Source: Flavobacteriaceae bacterium
GTDB lineage: Bacteria > Bacteroidota > Bacteroidia > Flavobacteriales > Weeksellaceae
Length of the DNA: 64,000 bases
Assembly (NCBI GenBank): GCA_012522185.1
Contig: JAAYKY010000009.1
Coordinates: 62,001-126,000 of the forward strand
Direction: 5' to 3'
Made by a program: the position numbers and the translations under genes. How positions within the stretch are numbered: the stretch's first letter is position 1; the number at the start of each line of letters is the position of its first letter. The notes beneath the pieces are model-generated. The model did no database searches and had not been told where the DNA came from. It was given only the letters and a program-made list of their open reading frames with translations. Below are positions 24,893 through 31,837 of the stretch, one piece after another.

Positions 24893-26689
24893 ATGAAAAA
24901 AAATAGACTAAAAGGAGGAGAATTCCTGATCAAAGATTTGACTTGGGAAGATATATTTACGCATGAAGATTTCAGCGAAGAACAAAAAATGATGTTGGAA
25001 TCTGCCAAAGAATTCATCGACAGAGAAGTTTGGCCCAAAAAACATCAGATTGAGAAAAAGGATTATGCTTTGATTGAAGATTTGATGAAAAAGTTGGGCG
25101 AACTTGGGTTTTTAGGGATTTCAGTTCCTGAAGAATATGGTGGATTGGGAATGGGATTTGTCACCACAATGTTGGTTTGTGACTACCTTTCAGGTGCCAC
25201 CGGATCTTTGGCAACGGCCTATGGAGCGCACACGGGAATTGGTACTATGCCGATTACGCTTTATGGAACTGAGGAACAAAAGAAAAAATATTTACCCAAA
25301 CTGGCAACGGGCGAATGGTTTGCTTCCTATGCCTTGACCGAGCCGGAAGCGGGTTCTGATGCGAATTCAGGAAAAACTAAAGCGGTTTTGACCGAAGATG
25401 GTAAATTTTATAAAATCACCGGACAAAAAATGTGGATTACCAATGCCGGATTCGCAGAATTGTTCATCGTTTTTGCCCGAATTGAAGATGATAAAAACAT
25501 TACGGCATTCATCGTAGAGAAATCACAGGCTGGTGAAGGTTTTTCTTTGGGCGAAGAAGAAGATAAACTCGGAATTGTTTCATCTTCAACTCGTCAGGTG
25601 TTTTTTAATGAAGTAAAAGTGCCGATTGAAAATATGCTGGGCGAACGGAACGGCGGATTTAAAATCGCGATGAATGCGTTGAATGTAGGACGAATCAAAT
25701 TGGGTGCAGCTTGTTTGGATGCCCAAAGAAGAATTCTCACAAATGCAATTAATTATGCCGATGAAAGAAAACAATTTGGTGTATCGATTAATACGTTTGG
25801 GGCTATTCAGGAAAAATTGGCAGAGATGGCTGTTGCAACTTTTGCTTCGGAAGCAGGTGCTTATCGCGCTGCAAAAAATATGGAAGACGCCATTGCAGAA
25901 AATATCGCAAACGGAATGCCTCATAACGAAGCTGAATTAAAAGGAATTGAAGAATACGCCATCGAAGCTTCCGTTTTGAAAGTCTGGATTTCGGATATGG
26001 CGCAGATTGCGGCCGACAAAGGAATTCAGATTTACGGAGGAATGGGTTATTCAAAAGAGATGCCAATGGAATCGGCCTGGCGAGATGCAAGAATTTCAAG
26101 AATTTACGAAGGGACCAACGAAATCAATAGTTTGTTGTGTGTGAGCATGTTGGTGAAAAGAGCCTTTCAGGGAAGAATTGATTTGATGACACCGGCGATG
26201 GGCATTGCCGACGAATTAATGAGCATTCCTTCATTCGATACACCGGATTATTCTGAACTTTTTGCCCAGGAAAAAGAAATTTTAACAAATTTGAAAAAAG
26301 TCTTCTTTATGGTTGCTGGAGCGGCTTTGCAGAAGTTTGGTGCCGATTTGGAACAGCATCAACAATTAATTTTGAAAGCTTCATCGATTTTAATTGAAAT
26401 TTATATGGCAGAAAGTACTATATTGCGTGCCGAAAGGATTGCCAAAACAAAATCCGAATCAGATGCTGAAGTTTCAATTAAATTTGCTAAATTGCAGCTG
26501 TTTGACTCAGTTGAGACAATCAAAAGAGACGCGACCGCCGGTATTATTTCATTCACAGAAGGAGATGAACAACGGATGATGCTTTCCGGATTAAGAAGAT
26601 TTACACGATATAATGAGTATCCAAACGTGGTTCTTTTAAAATCTGAAATCGCAGAATATTTAATTAAACAAAATAAATACACTTTTTAG
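24893..26689 (+). CDS. Acyl-CoA dehydrogenase (FadE-like)
   Basis: 598-residue flavoprotein that introduces the 2,3 double bond in acyl-CoA; last gene of the fad operon. Typical motifs: YALTEPEAGSDANSGKTKAV near 145-165, MWITNAGFAELFIVFARI near 180-197, QIYGGMGYSKEMPMESAWRD near 378-397, followed by the IYEGTNEIN segment with the catalytic Glu. The C-terminal 180 residues are an extra helical domain as in the very-long-chain type. It starts 18 bases after the right arm of element B. Confidence 0.94.
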   Translation: MKKNRLKGGEFLIKDLTWEDIFTHEDFSEEQKMMLESAKEFIDREVWPKKHQIEKKDYALIEDLMKKLGELGFLGISVPEEYGGLGMGFVTTMLVCDYLSGATGSLATAYGAHTGIGTMPITLYGTEEQKKKYLPKLATGEWFASYALTEPEAGSDANSGKTKAVLTEDGKFYKITGQKMWITNAGFAELFIVFARIEDDKNITAFIVEKSQAGEGFSLGEEEDKLGIVSSSTRQVFFNEVKVPIENMLGERNGGFKIAMNALNVGRIKLGAACLDAQRRILTNAINYADERKQFGVSINTFGAIQEKLAEMAVATFASEAGAYRAAKNMEDAIAENIANGMPHNEAELKGIEEYAIEASVLKVWISDMAQIAADKGIQIYGGMGYSKEMPMESAWRDARISRIYEGTNEINSLLCVSMLVKRAFQGRIDLMTPAMGIADELMSIPSFDTPDYSELFAQEKEILTNLKKVFFMVAGAALQKFGADLEQHQQLILKASSILIEIYMAESTILRAERIAKTKSESDAEVSIKFAKLQLFDSVETIKRDATAGIISFTEGDEQRMMLSGLRRFTRYNEYPNVVLLKSEIAEYLIKQNKYTF

Positions 26690-26703
26690 TGTAATTTACA
26701 AAG

Positions 26704-26720
26704 TTTGGCACGAGCTTTGT
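26704..26720 (+). promoter_or_regulatory. Sigma-54-like promoter candidate (TTTGGCACG-N4-TTTGT)
   Basis: TTTGGCACGAGCTTTGT resembles the -24/-12 consensus TTGGCACG-N4-TTGC with T in place of the final C. It is also embedded in a palindrome TTACAAAG/CTTTGTAA (26696-26723), so the resemblance could be fortuitous. It is placed correctly to start the small RNA below. Confidence 0.4.
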
Positions 26721-26729
26721 AATTAGACA

Positions 26730-26822
26730 AGTTAAGTACTATTCTTTTCATAAGGTAGTTGAGTTTTCATGGTACTTAAGTTTTAGTAGAGAGGGTCCCG
26801 GCAGAAATGCCGGGGTTTTTTT
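26730..26822 (+). ncRNA. Candidate small RNA, about 90 nt
   Basis: Between the promoter-like site and a strong terminator lies a stretch with no ORF that can fold. AAGTACTAT (26734-26742) pairs with ATGGTACTT (26769-26777) as a 9-bp stem, then a single-stranded AAGTTTTAGTAGAGAGG region precedes the terminator stem at 26797-26814 with its T-run. The length and layout are those of a stand-alone small RNA. It could instead be the 3' end of the acyl-CoA dehydrogenase message. The start point is estimated. Confidence 0.45.
26797..26822 (+). terminator. Strong intrinsic terminator
   Basis: CCCGGC-AGAAAT-GCCGGG followed by a run of seven T. It ends the candidate small RNA and/or the fad operon. Confidence 0.9.
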
Positions 26823-26838
26823 GCTCCAAATTCAAAAA

Positions 26839-26860
26839 AAAATCGCTTACTAGCGATTTT
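26839..26860 (-). terminator. Terminator of the DUF5522-like gene
   Basis: AAAATCGC-TTACTA-GCGATTTT, with a long T-run on the minus strand, 11 bases past the stop at 26872. Confidence 0.8.
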
Positions 26861-26871
26861 GAAAATTTTAT

Positions 26872-27030
26872 CTATTTAATAAATCTATCCGTTTTTTTGT
26901 CGTATCCATACGGGCAATGACGACATCCGCTTTTGCAGCAATATCCACGACGTAGCAAATATTGTTCGGTAAAAACAATGTATCCTTCCGGTGTTTTATA
27001 GAAATCACCTTCTTCTAATTTTGGTTTCAT
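26872..27030 (-). CDS. DUF5522-like Cys-rich protein, 52 aa
   Basis: Short ORF from ATG 27028-27030 to TAG 26872-26874. The protein has EGYIVFTEQYLLRRGYCCKS followed by GCRHCPYGYDKK, the conserved four-Cys/one-His pattern of a small Bacteroidota family (DUF5522), likely a metal site. Function unknown. It is 21 bases past the phoH stop, on the same strand, so probably co-transcribed with phoH, and it has its own terminator. Confidence 0.85.
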   Translation of the reverse strand: MKPKLEEGDFYKTPEGYIVFTEQYLLRRGYCCKSGCRHCPYGYDKKTDRFIK

Positions 27031-27051
27031 TTGTTTAATGAATTGAATGAT

Positions 27052-27999
27052 CTATTTTTCGTCCAGTTGCTTATAAGCTTTTAAAATTTTACTTACTAAT
27101 TTGTGTCGAACCACATCTTTTTCGGTTAGTTTGACCATGCCGATTCCTTCGACATCACTTAGGATATTCATTGCTTCTTTGAGTCCAGATTTTTGTTTAG
27201 GAGGCAAATCGACTTGGTCGGGATCTCCGGTGATGATGAATTTTGCATTTTTTCCCATTCGGGTCAGAAACATTTTCATCTGTGCGTGCGTAGTATTTTG
27301 AGCTTCATCGAGAATTACAAAAGCTTCATCCAGCGTACGACCTCGCATGAAAGCAAGTGGTGCTACTTCGATGATGCCCTTTTCGTAAAACGAACTTAAT
27401 TTATCGAAGTGGATCATATCTTTTAAGGCATCGTAAAGCGGTTGTAAATAAGGGTCTAATTTCTCTTTTAAATCGCCGGGTAAAAACCCTAAACTTTCAC
27501 CGGCCTCAACAGCGGGACGAGTTAATATGATTCTTCTAACTTCTTTGTTTTTAAGTGATTGTACGGCGAGAGCTACGCTGGTGTAGGTTTTTCCGGTTCC
27601 TGCAGGTCCTATGGCAAAAACCATATCGTTTTTATATACTTTTTCGACTAATTCCCTTTGCCCAGGTGTGTGTGCTTTGATGAGTTTTCCGCTAACGCCA
27701 TGCACTAAAATTTCTGCAGATTTAGGAATTCGACTGGCTTGAGAATTTTCCGTTTCAAGTATTTCTTCTACGTCTTTTTCTTTGAGTTGGTTATAGTGTT
27801 GGATATGAAAAATAAGCTGCGAAATTTTCGAATTCAACTCATTGAGTAAATCCTCATTTCCGACTGCAGAAATATTTCGGCCACGACCAATTATTTTTAA
27901 TTTTGGGAAGTGAGCTTTCAGGGTTTTGAAATTTTCATTGTTGGGTCCGTAGAACTCCTGAAGGTTCACATCGGCCAGTTCTAAACTTAATTCTGTCAA
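27052..27999 (-). CDS. phoH: PhoH-family ATPase
   Basis: 315 residues. An N-terminal KH-like region (1-100) carries FPKLKIIGRGRNISAVGNED; the ATPase domain has Walker A GPAGTGKTY (131-139), EAGESLGFLPGDLKEKLDPY, MRGRTLDEAFVILDEAQN (Walker B) and GDPDQVDLP. PhoH/YbeZ proteins bind nucleotides and are linked to RNA processing and ribosome maturation with YbeY; phosphate control is not general. Divergent from the SAM hydrolase gene with facing promoters in 28028-28048. Confidence 0.94.
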   Translation of the reverse strand: MTELSLELADVNLQEFYGPNNENFKTLKAHFPKLKIIGRGRNISAVGNEDLLNELNSKISQLIFHIQHYNQLKEKDVEEILETENSQASRIPKSAEILVHGVSGKLIKAHTPGQRELVEKVYKNDMVFAIGPAGTGKTYTSVALAVQSLKNKEVRRIILTRPAVEAGESLGFLPGDLKEKLDPYLQPLYDALKDMIHFDKLSSFYEKGIIEVAPLAFMRGRTLDEAFVILDEAQNTTHAQMKMFLTRMGKNAKFIITGDPDQVDLPPKQKSGLKEAMNILSDVEGIGMVKLTEKDVVRHKLVSKILKAYKQLDEK

Positions 28000-28027
28000 A
28001 TGTCTTGTCTTTAAATTCGATTCAATA

Positions 28028-28048
28028 CAAAAATACGCAATATATTTG
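28028..28048. promoter_or_regulatory. Facing -7 elements for phoH and the SAM hydrolase gene
   Basis: On the plus strand TATATTTG (28041-28048) precedes the SAM hydrolase ATG by 20 bases. On the minus strand TATTTTTG (28035-28028) precedes the phoH ATG by 28 bases. The two promoters nearly overlap, so the genes may compete for polymerase. Confidence 0.5.
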
Positions 28049-28068
28049 TTTGCGGAATTGAATTTTTA

Positions 28069-28893
28069 ATGTCTATTATAACTTTAACAACCGATTTTGG
28101 ATTAAAAGATCCTTTTGTTGCTTCGGTGAAAGCGCGTATCTATAGCGAATTACCAGATGCAGTGATTGTGGATATTTCTCATGGAATTCAGCCTTTTGAT
28201 ATTGGGGAAGGTGCTTTCATCGTCAAAAACAGTTATAAAGATTTTCCAGACGGAACGATTCACGTTCTGGGAGTGGATGCATTAATTAATCCTTTCAAAA
28301 AGCCAATTGCAGCACTGATTGACAATCATTATTTCATAACGGCAGACAATGGGATTTTGTCTTTGATTTGTTCCGAAGTGAAACCCAATGAAATTGTTGA
28401 GATAGACATTCCTCAAGCTCAGTTAAATTCATCTTTTCCAACTCGAGACTTATTTGTTCCAGTTGCTTGCCATTTGGCAAGAGGTGGGAAATTATCGGTA
28501 ATTGGCCCTAAATTGAAAGAGTACAAAGAGCTTTCGACCTTGAGACCAGTTGTTAAGGATGATAAAACCATCATTGGACTCGTTATTTACATCGATAATT
28601 ATGGAAATGCCATTACAAATATCACTGAGAGGTTTTTTGATGCTGTCGGAAAAAAGCGAAATTTCCGGATTTATTATAGAAGTCATGAATTCACGCAGGT
28701 ATTTAGAAACTACACTGAAGTCGTGAATGACTTTGAAAAAGAAGCGGATGTGACTGGTAAAGGAATGGCTTTGATGGGCTCATCTGGCTATCTGGAAATT
28801 GCTGTTTATAAAAGCAATCCCAATAATTTTGGGGCAGCAAGTACGCTTTTTGGATTGAAAAAGGGTACAGAAATTTATGTCGAATTTACTTAA
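28069..28893 (+). CDS. SAM hydrolase / SAM hydroxide adenosyltransferase (DUF62)
   Basis: 274 residues of the family that cleaves S-adenosylmethionine with water to adenosine and methionine; chlorinases and fluorinases are relatives. TTDFGLKDPFVASVKARI (about 6-23) holds the conserved Asp; VDISHGIQPFDIGEGAFI, FITADNGILSLI and YIDNYGNAITNIT are typical. No halide-pocket insertion is obvious, so a hydrolase is more likely. It converges with the acetyltransferase gene, overlapping its end by 8 bases. Confidence 0.9.
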   Translation: MSIITLTTDFGLKDPFVASVKARIYSELPDAVIVDISHGIQPFDIGEGAFIVKNSYKDFPDGTIHVLGVDALINPFKKPIAALIDNHYFITADNGILSLICSEVKPNEIVEIDIPQAQLNSSFPTRDLFVPVACHLARGGKLSVIGPKLKEYKELSTLRPVVKDDKTIIGLVIYIDNYGNAITNITERFFDAVGKKRNFRIYYRSHEFTQVFRNYTEVVNDFEKEADVTGKGMALMGSSGYLEIAVYKSNPNNFGAASTLFGLKKGTEIYVEFT

Positions 28894-29422
28894 AATTCAG
28901 CCAGTCTTCTTTTAGAATTTCATATTGAAAATTCAAATGATCCGGCTCGCCGAAATAAGCTACCACAATTTCATCGGTTTTTATGGCACCTAATTTTTCC
29001 ATTGCTTTTTGGGAGCGGTAATTGGTGGCTCCAACATGAAAAATGACTTTGTTCACAAACTGAAAAATATAATCGAGCATCAGAGTTTTGGCCTGATGAT
29101 TTAAACCTTTTCCCCAAAATTTCACTGCATAAAATGTATAGCCGATCAAAATGCTTTTGTCCGTTTCATTGTAATCATAAAACCTTGTACTTCCGGCAAT
29201 TTCTCCTGTGTTTTTACAGAAAATTAGGTAAGCACCTCCACTTTCTAAAGCGCCTTCAAAAAAGTTTTTAAATACATCTACTTTGTACCGATTGGTATTG
29301 GGATGATTAGCCCAAACCGCAGGGTCGGAACCGACTTCGTACAATCTTTCAAAGTCATTTTCCTGAAGTGGCATGAGCCGGATGTTTTCGTTTTCTAATT
29401 CGGGTTGAATGGAAAAATTCAT
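28886..29422 (-). CDS. GNAT-family N-acetyltransferase (RimJ/RimL type)
   Basis: 178 residues. Starts with IRLMPLQENDFERLYEVGSD and has the acyl-CoA site region IGYTFYAVKFWGKGLNHQAK followed by HVGATNYRSQKAMEKLGAIK. This is the GNAT_3 subgroup that modifies protein N-termini or small amines; the substrate is unknown. Single gene on the minus strand; its 3' end overlaps the SAM hydrolase gene tail. Confidence 0.88.
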   Translation of the reverse strand: MNFSIQPELENENIRLMPLQENDFERLYEVGSDPAVWANHPNTNRYKVDVFKNFFEGALESGGAYLIFCKNTGEIAGSTRFYDYNETDKSILIGYTFYAVKFWGKGLNHQAKTLMLDYIFQFVNKVIFHVGATNYRSQKAMEKLGAIKTDEIVVAYFGEPDHLNFQYEILKEDWLNFK

Positions 29423-29505
29423 TGGATAAATTTAATAAAAGACTTTGATTTATTTTTAATTTAAATTTATAAATAATTAATATATTTACATTTTATAAAT
29501 ATAAT

Positions 29506-29751
29506 ATGGCAACATTCACATCATCACTACCGGACGATCTGCTTCAGCAATTGGCTGATTATGCAGATAGGATTGGCGTAGCCAAAAACAAAATCATTGA
29601 AAAGGCACTTCGGGTTTACTTGGATGAAATGAAACGTGCAGAATATGCGCAGTCCTATCGGCGTGCGAGTCAGGACGTAGATATAATGATGGTCGCAGAA
29701 GAAGGAATGGCTGAATACATTCGTCATATTGATTCAGAAGATAAAGAATGA
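29506..29751 (+). CDS. Ribbon-helix-helix antitoxin
   Basis: 81 residues. TFTSSLPDDLLQQLADYADR then IGVAKNKIIEKALRVYLDEM is a CopG/Arc-type ribbon-helix-helix DNA-binding domain; the acidic C-terminus (VAEEGMAEYIRHIDSEDKE) probably wraps the toxin. Its stop overlaps the ATG of the MazF-like gene by 4 bases. Such antitoxins repress their own operon. Confidence 0.88.
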   Translation: MATFTSSLPDDLLQQLADYADRIGVAKNKIIEKALRVYLDEMKRAEYAQSYRRASQDVDIMMVAEEGMAEYIRHIDSEDKE

Positions 29752-30080
29752 GACAGGGCGAAATCTGGGAAATGTATTTTGATCCGGTAAAAGGAAGCGA
29801 GCAGGGCGGAAGAGGACCAGCGGTCATCATCAGTGGAAATTTAATGAATCAATATTTGAATGTAGTGATTGTTTGTCCTTTAACCACAAAAATCAAAAAC
29901 TACAAAGGAAATCTAATCATTGAGCCAAATGCGGAAAACGGGCTGGAAATGAAATCCGAAGTTTTGACGTTTCACATTCGTTCGGTGGTAAAAGACCGCT
30001 TGAAAAGTCGCTTGGGTGAAATTCCACCAAAAGATGTGGAATTTATCAAATCGACTTTGGATGATATATTGAGGTATTAA
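29748..30080 (+). CDS. MazF/PemK-family toxin
   Basis: 110-residue endoribonuclease-type toxin: MRQGEIWEMYFDPVKGSEQG (with the conserved G-x-I-W-x-x-x-x-x-P core), RGPAVIISGN, VVIVCPLTTK and LTFHIRSVVKDRL. The family cuts mRNA at short sequences. Partner of the upstream antitoxin. A perfect palindrome directly after the stop ends the unit. Confidence 0.93.
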   Translation: MRQGEIWEMYFDPVKGSEQGGRGPAVIISGNLMNQYLNVVIVCPLTTKIKNYKGNLIIEPNAENGLEMKSEVLTFHIRSVVKDRLKSRLGEIPPKDVEFIKSTLDDILRY

Positions 30081-30084
30081 ATAA

Positions 30085-30112
30085 CCCTAACAGGGTCAAA
30101 ACCCTGTTAGGG
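30085..30112 (+). terminator. Perfect 12-bp palindrome after the toxin gene
   Basis: CCCTAACAGGGT-CAAA-ACCCTGTTAGGG. Suits transcription termination although the T-run is short. The sequence has the look of an interspersed flavobacterial repeat. Confidence 0.6.
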
Positions 30113-30135
30113 CTATTTGCAATGGTTTAAAATTG

Positions 30136-30143
30136 TATTTTTG
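30136..30143 (+). promoter_or_regulatory. -7 element TATTTTTG
   Basis: TAnnTTTG match 18 bases before the ATG of the 81-residue gene, with a TTG about 16 bases upstream. Confidence 0.5.
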
Positions 30144-30161
30144 TGAAGAAAAAAAACTTTA

Positions 30162-30407
30162 ATGAGTGAGTTTTTAACTGAATTATTTACCGGGCTAATT
30201 TTAGAAGGAACTATCGGGCAAAATATCAGATTTTATTTCTTTAAATTATTTGGAATAAAAGTGGCTAAAGAAAAGTTGGCAAATGAAGTAGTAGGATCGG
30301 AAAAACCTCATAGACAAAAGAATTATAATATTTTAGTTGGTTTTATCGCTTTAATTTTCCTGATATCTTTCATTTTGGGAATGACTTTTTTAATCTTTGG
30401 AAAATAA
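30162..30407 (+). CDS. Small membrane protein, 81 aa
   Basis: Amphipathic N-terminal half (SEFLTELFTGLILEGTIGQN, then FYFFKLFGIKVAKEKL) and a C-terminal membrane helix (about 56-78, ILVGFIALIFLISFILGMTF). No family recognised. Ten bases before the HemJ-like gene, so probably co-transcribed from the promoter at 30136. Confidence 0.65.
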   Translation: MSEFLTELFTGLILEGTIGQNIRFYFFKLFGIKVAKEKLANEVVGSEKPHRQKNYNILVGFIALIFLISFILGMTFLIFGK

Positions 30408-30417
30408 TTATTTATAA

Positions 30418-30954
30418 ATGCAATTCTACCCAATCATAAAAGCAGTTCACATCATTTTTGTGATCAGCTATTTTGCCGGACTTTTTTACATCGTCCGACT
30501 TTTTATTTACCACACGGAAACACAAGATAAACCGGAAGCGGAACAAAATGTTTTGCGGAAACAGTTTCGATTTATGGAAGAACGGCTTTGGAACATCATC
30601 ACGGTTCCGGCAGGAATTCTGGTGCTGGCAACGGGAATTACGATGTTGGTTCTGAATTCCGCTTTGCTGACTCAGCCCTGGATGCACATCAAACTGACCG
30701 CTGTGATTTTACTTCTCGGCTATCATCTCTGGAGCTGGCGAACGTTGAAAGAAATTCAGAAAGATCAATATAAAATGAAATCCGTCCGACTGCGAATGAT
30801 GAATGAAGTTGCAACTTTGTTGCTTTTTATCATTGTTTTCGCCGTGATTTTAAAAGGACTTTTTATGCAGTATTGGTACTGGATTTTGATTAGTTTTGTA
30901 GCCGTTGGCGTACTAATTATGCTGATTGTCCGTTTGGTGAACAGAAAGAAATGA
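30418..30954 (+). CDS. HemJ/CopD-like membrane protein (protoporphyrinogen oxidase candidate)
   Basis: 178 residues with five membrane helices. IKAVHIIFVISYFAGLFYIV and RLFIYHTE at the start match HemJ, which oxidises protoporphyrinogen IX in heme synthesis; the conserved His, Arg and downstream HIKLTAVILLLGYHLW support it. CopD copper-import proteins share the fold, so the substrate call is from the HemJ-like N-terminal motif. No other heme gene is nearby. Confidence 0.75.
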   Translation: MQFYPIIKAVHIIFVISYFAGLFYIVRLFIYHTETQDKPEAEQNVLRKQFRFMEERLWNIITVPAGILVLATGITMLVLNSALLTQPWMHIKLTAVILLLGYHLWSWRTLKEIQKDQYKMKSVRLRMMNEVATLLLFIIVFAVILKGLFMQYWYWILISFVAVGVLIMLIVRLVNRKK

Positions 30955-30961
30955 TAAAATA

Positions 30962-31054
30962 ACTTTGTGAACTTCGTGTCCGCCGCGGCGGATTGTGGAC
31001 TTCGTGGTTTAATTTTACCACAAAGAACGCTAAGAAGTCACAAAGAACACAAAG
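30962..31054. repeat. Facing inverted repeat arms without a gene between
   Basis: The left arm (30962-31010) reads ACTTTGTGAACTTCGTG ... GTGGACTTCGTGGTTT and the right arm (31017-31054) is its inverted relative, ACCACAAAGAACGCTAAG ... CACAAAGAACACAAAG, with only a few bases between. A perfect 14-base palindrome TCCGCCGCGGCGGA lies in the left arm. It fills the gap between the HemJ-like gene and gldF and would fold into a long hairpin in the message. Confidence 0.7.
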
Positions 31055-31069
31055 GAAATTGAAAAATAA

Positions 31070-31798
31070 ATGCTGAAAATATTTAAAAAAGAGCTTGCCA
31101 ATTATTTCTCGGGCTATATGGCCTACATCGTGGCTTCGGCTTTTGTGCTGATTTGCACTTTGTTTTTATGGTTTTTTGACAATGAATTCAACATTTTCAA
31201 CATCGGAACCGCGACTTTGAGCAGTTTCTTTTTCATTGCACCTTGGATATTGCTTTTCCTGATTCCGGCTTTGACGATGCGGACGATTGCGGAAGAAGAA
31301 AGCAGCGGAACTTTGCAATGGCTTTTTACGCAACCGATTAAAATTTGCGGAATTGTTTGGGGGAAATACCTTCCGGTCGTTGTGGTTTTGCTTTTCGCGC
31401 TGATTCCCACTTTACTATTTGTTTATACTTTGCAACAATTCATCGTCGATGCAGACCAATTGGATTTCGGAGCGATTTTCAGCGGATATTTGGGCTTGTT
31501 TTTGTTGGGAAGCAGTTTTGCCGCGATAGGATTGTTTACGTCTTCGCTGACCAAAAATCAGGTTGCAGCCTATGTTTCGGCCATATTTTTATGTTTTGTA
31601 TTGTTTTATGCATTTGAAAGTCTGGCGTCTTATAATTTATTGGGCGGTGCCGATTATTATGTACAAAAAATAGGGATGTATCAGCATTATCAGCAGATGC
31701 TGAAAGGGATTATTGACACAAGAGATTTGATTTATTTCATAGTAATCATTGCTTTGTTTTTGGTGTTGACGAATTATAATTTAGAAAGAAAAAAGTAA
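31070..31798 (+). CDS. gldF: Gliding motility ABC transporter permease GldF
   Basis: 242-residue ABC-2 type membrane protein: LKIFKKELANYFSGYMAYIV at the start, six membrane helices, and the AEEESSGTLQWLFTQP motif. With GldA (ATPase, not here) and GldG it forms a transporter needed for gliding in Flavobacterium johnsoniae. The following gene is gldG, as usual. The stop is three bases from a heptamer array. Confidence 0.92.
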   Translation: MLKIFKKELANYFSGYMAYIVASAFVLICTLFLWFFDNEFNIFNIGTATLSSFFFIAPWILLFLIPALTMRTIAEEESSGTLQWLFTQPIKICGIVWGKYLPVVVVLLFALIPTLLFVYTLQQFIVDADQLDFGAIFSGYLGLFLLGSSFAAIGLFTSSLTKNQVAAYVSAIFLCFVLFYAFESLASYNLLGGADYYVQKIGMYQHYQQMLKGIIDTRDLIYFIVIIALFLVLTNYNLERKK

Positions 31799-31801
31799 TA
31801 G

Positions 31802-31836
31802 CGAATTTCGAGCTTCGAACTTCGTATTTCGAATAA
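31802..31836. repeat. Five CG-phased heptamers filling the gldF-gldG gap
   Basis: CGAATTT, CGAGCTT, CGAACTT, CGTATTT, CGAATAA at exact 7-base steps; it ends one base before the gldG ATG. Same heptamer family as the arms of element C, but with no S23-type gene. Confidence 0.85.
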
Positions 31837-31837
31837 A

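Noticed and set aside
26872-27030. Gap after fad operon without genes
   Set aside because: A 52-residue DUF5522-like Cys-rich protein is encoded on the minus strand.
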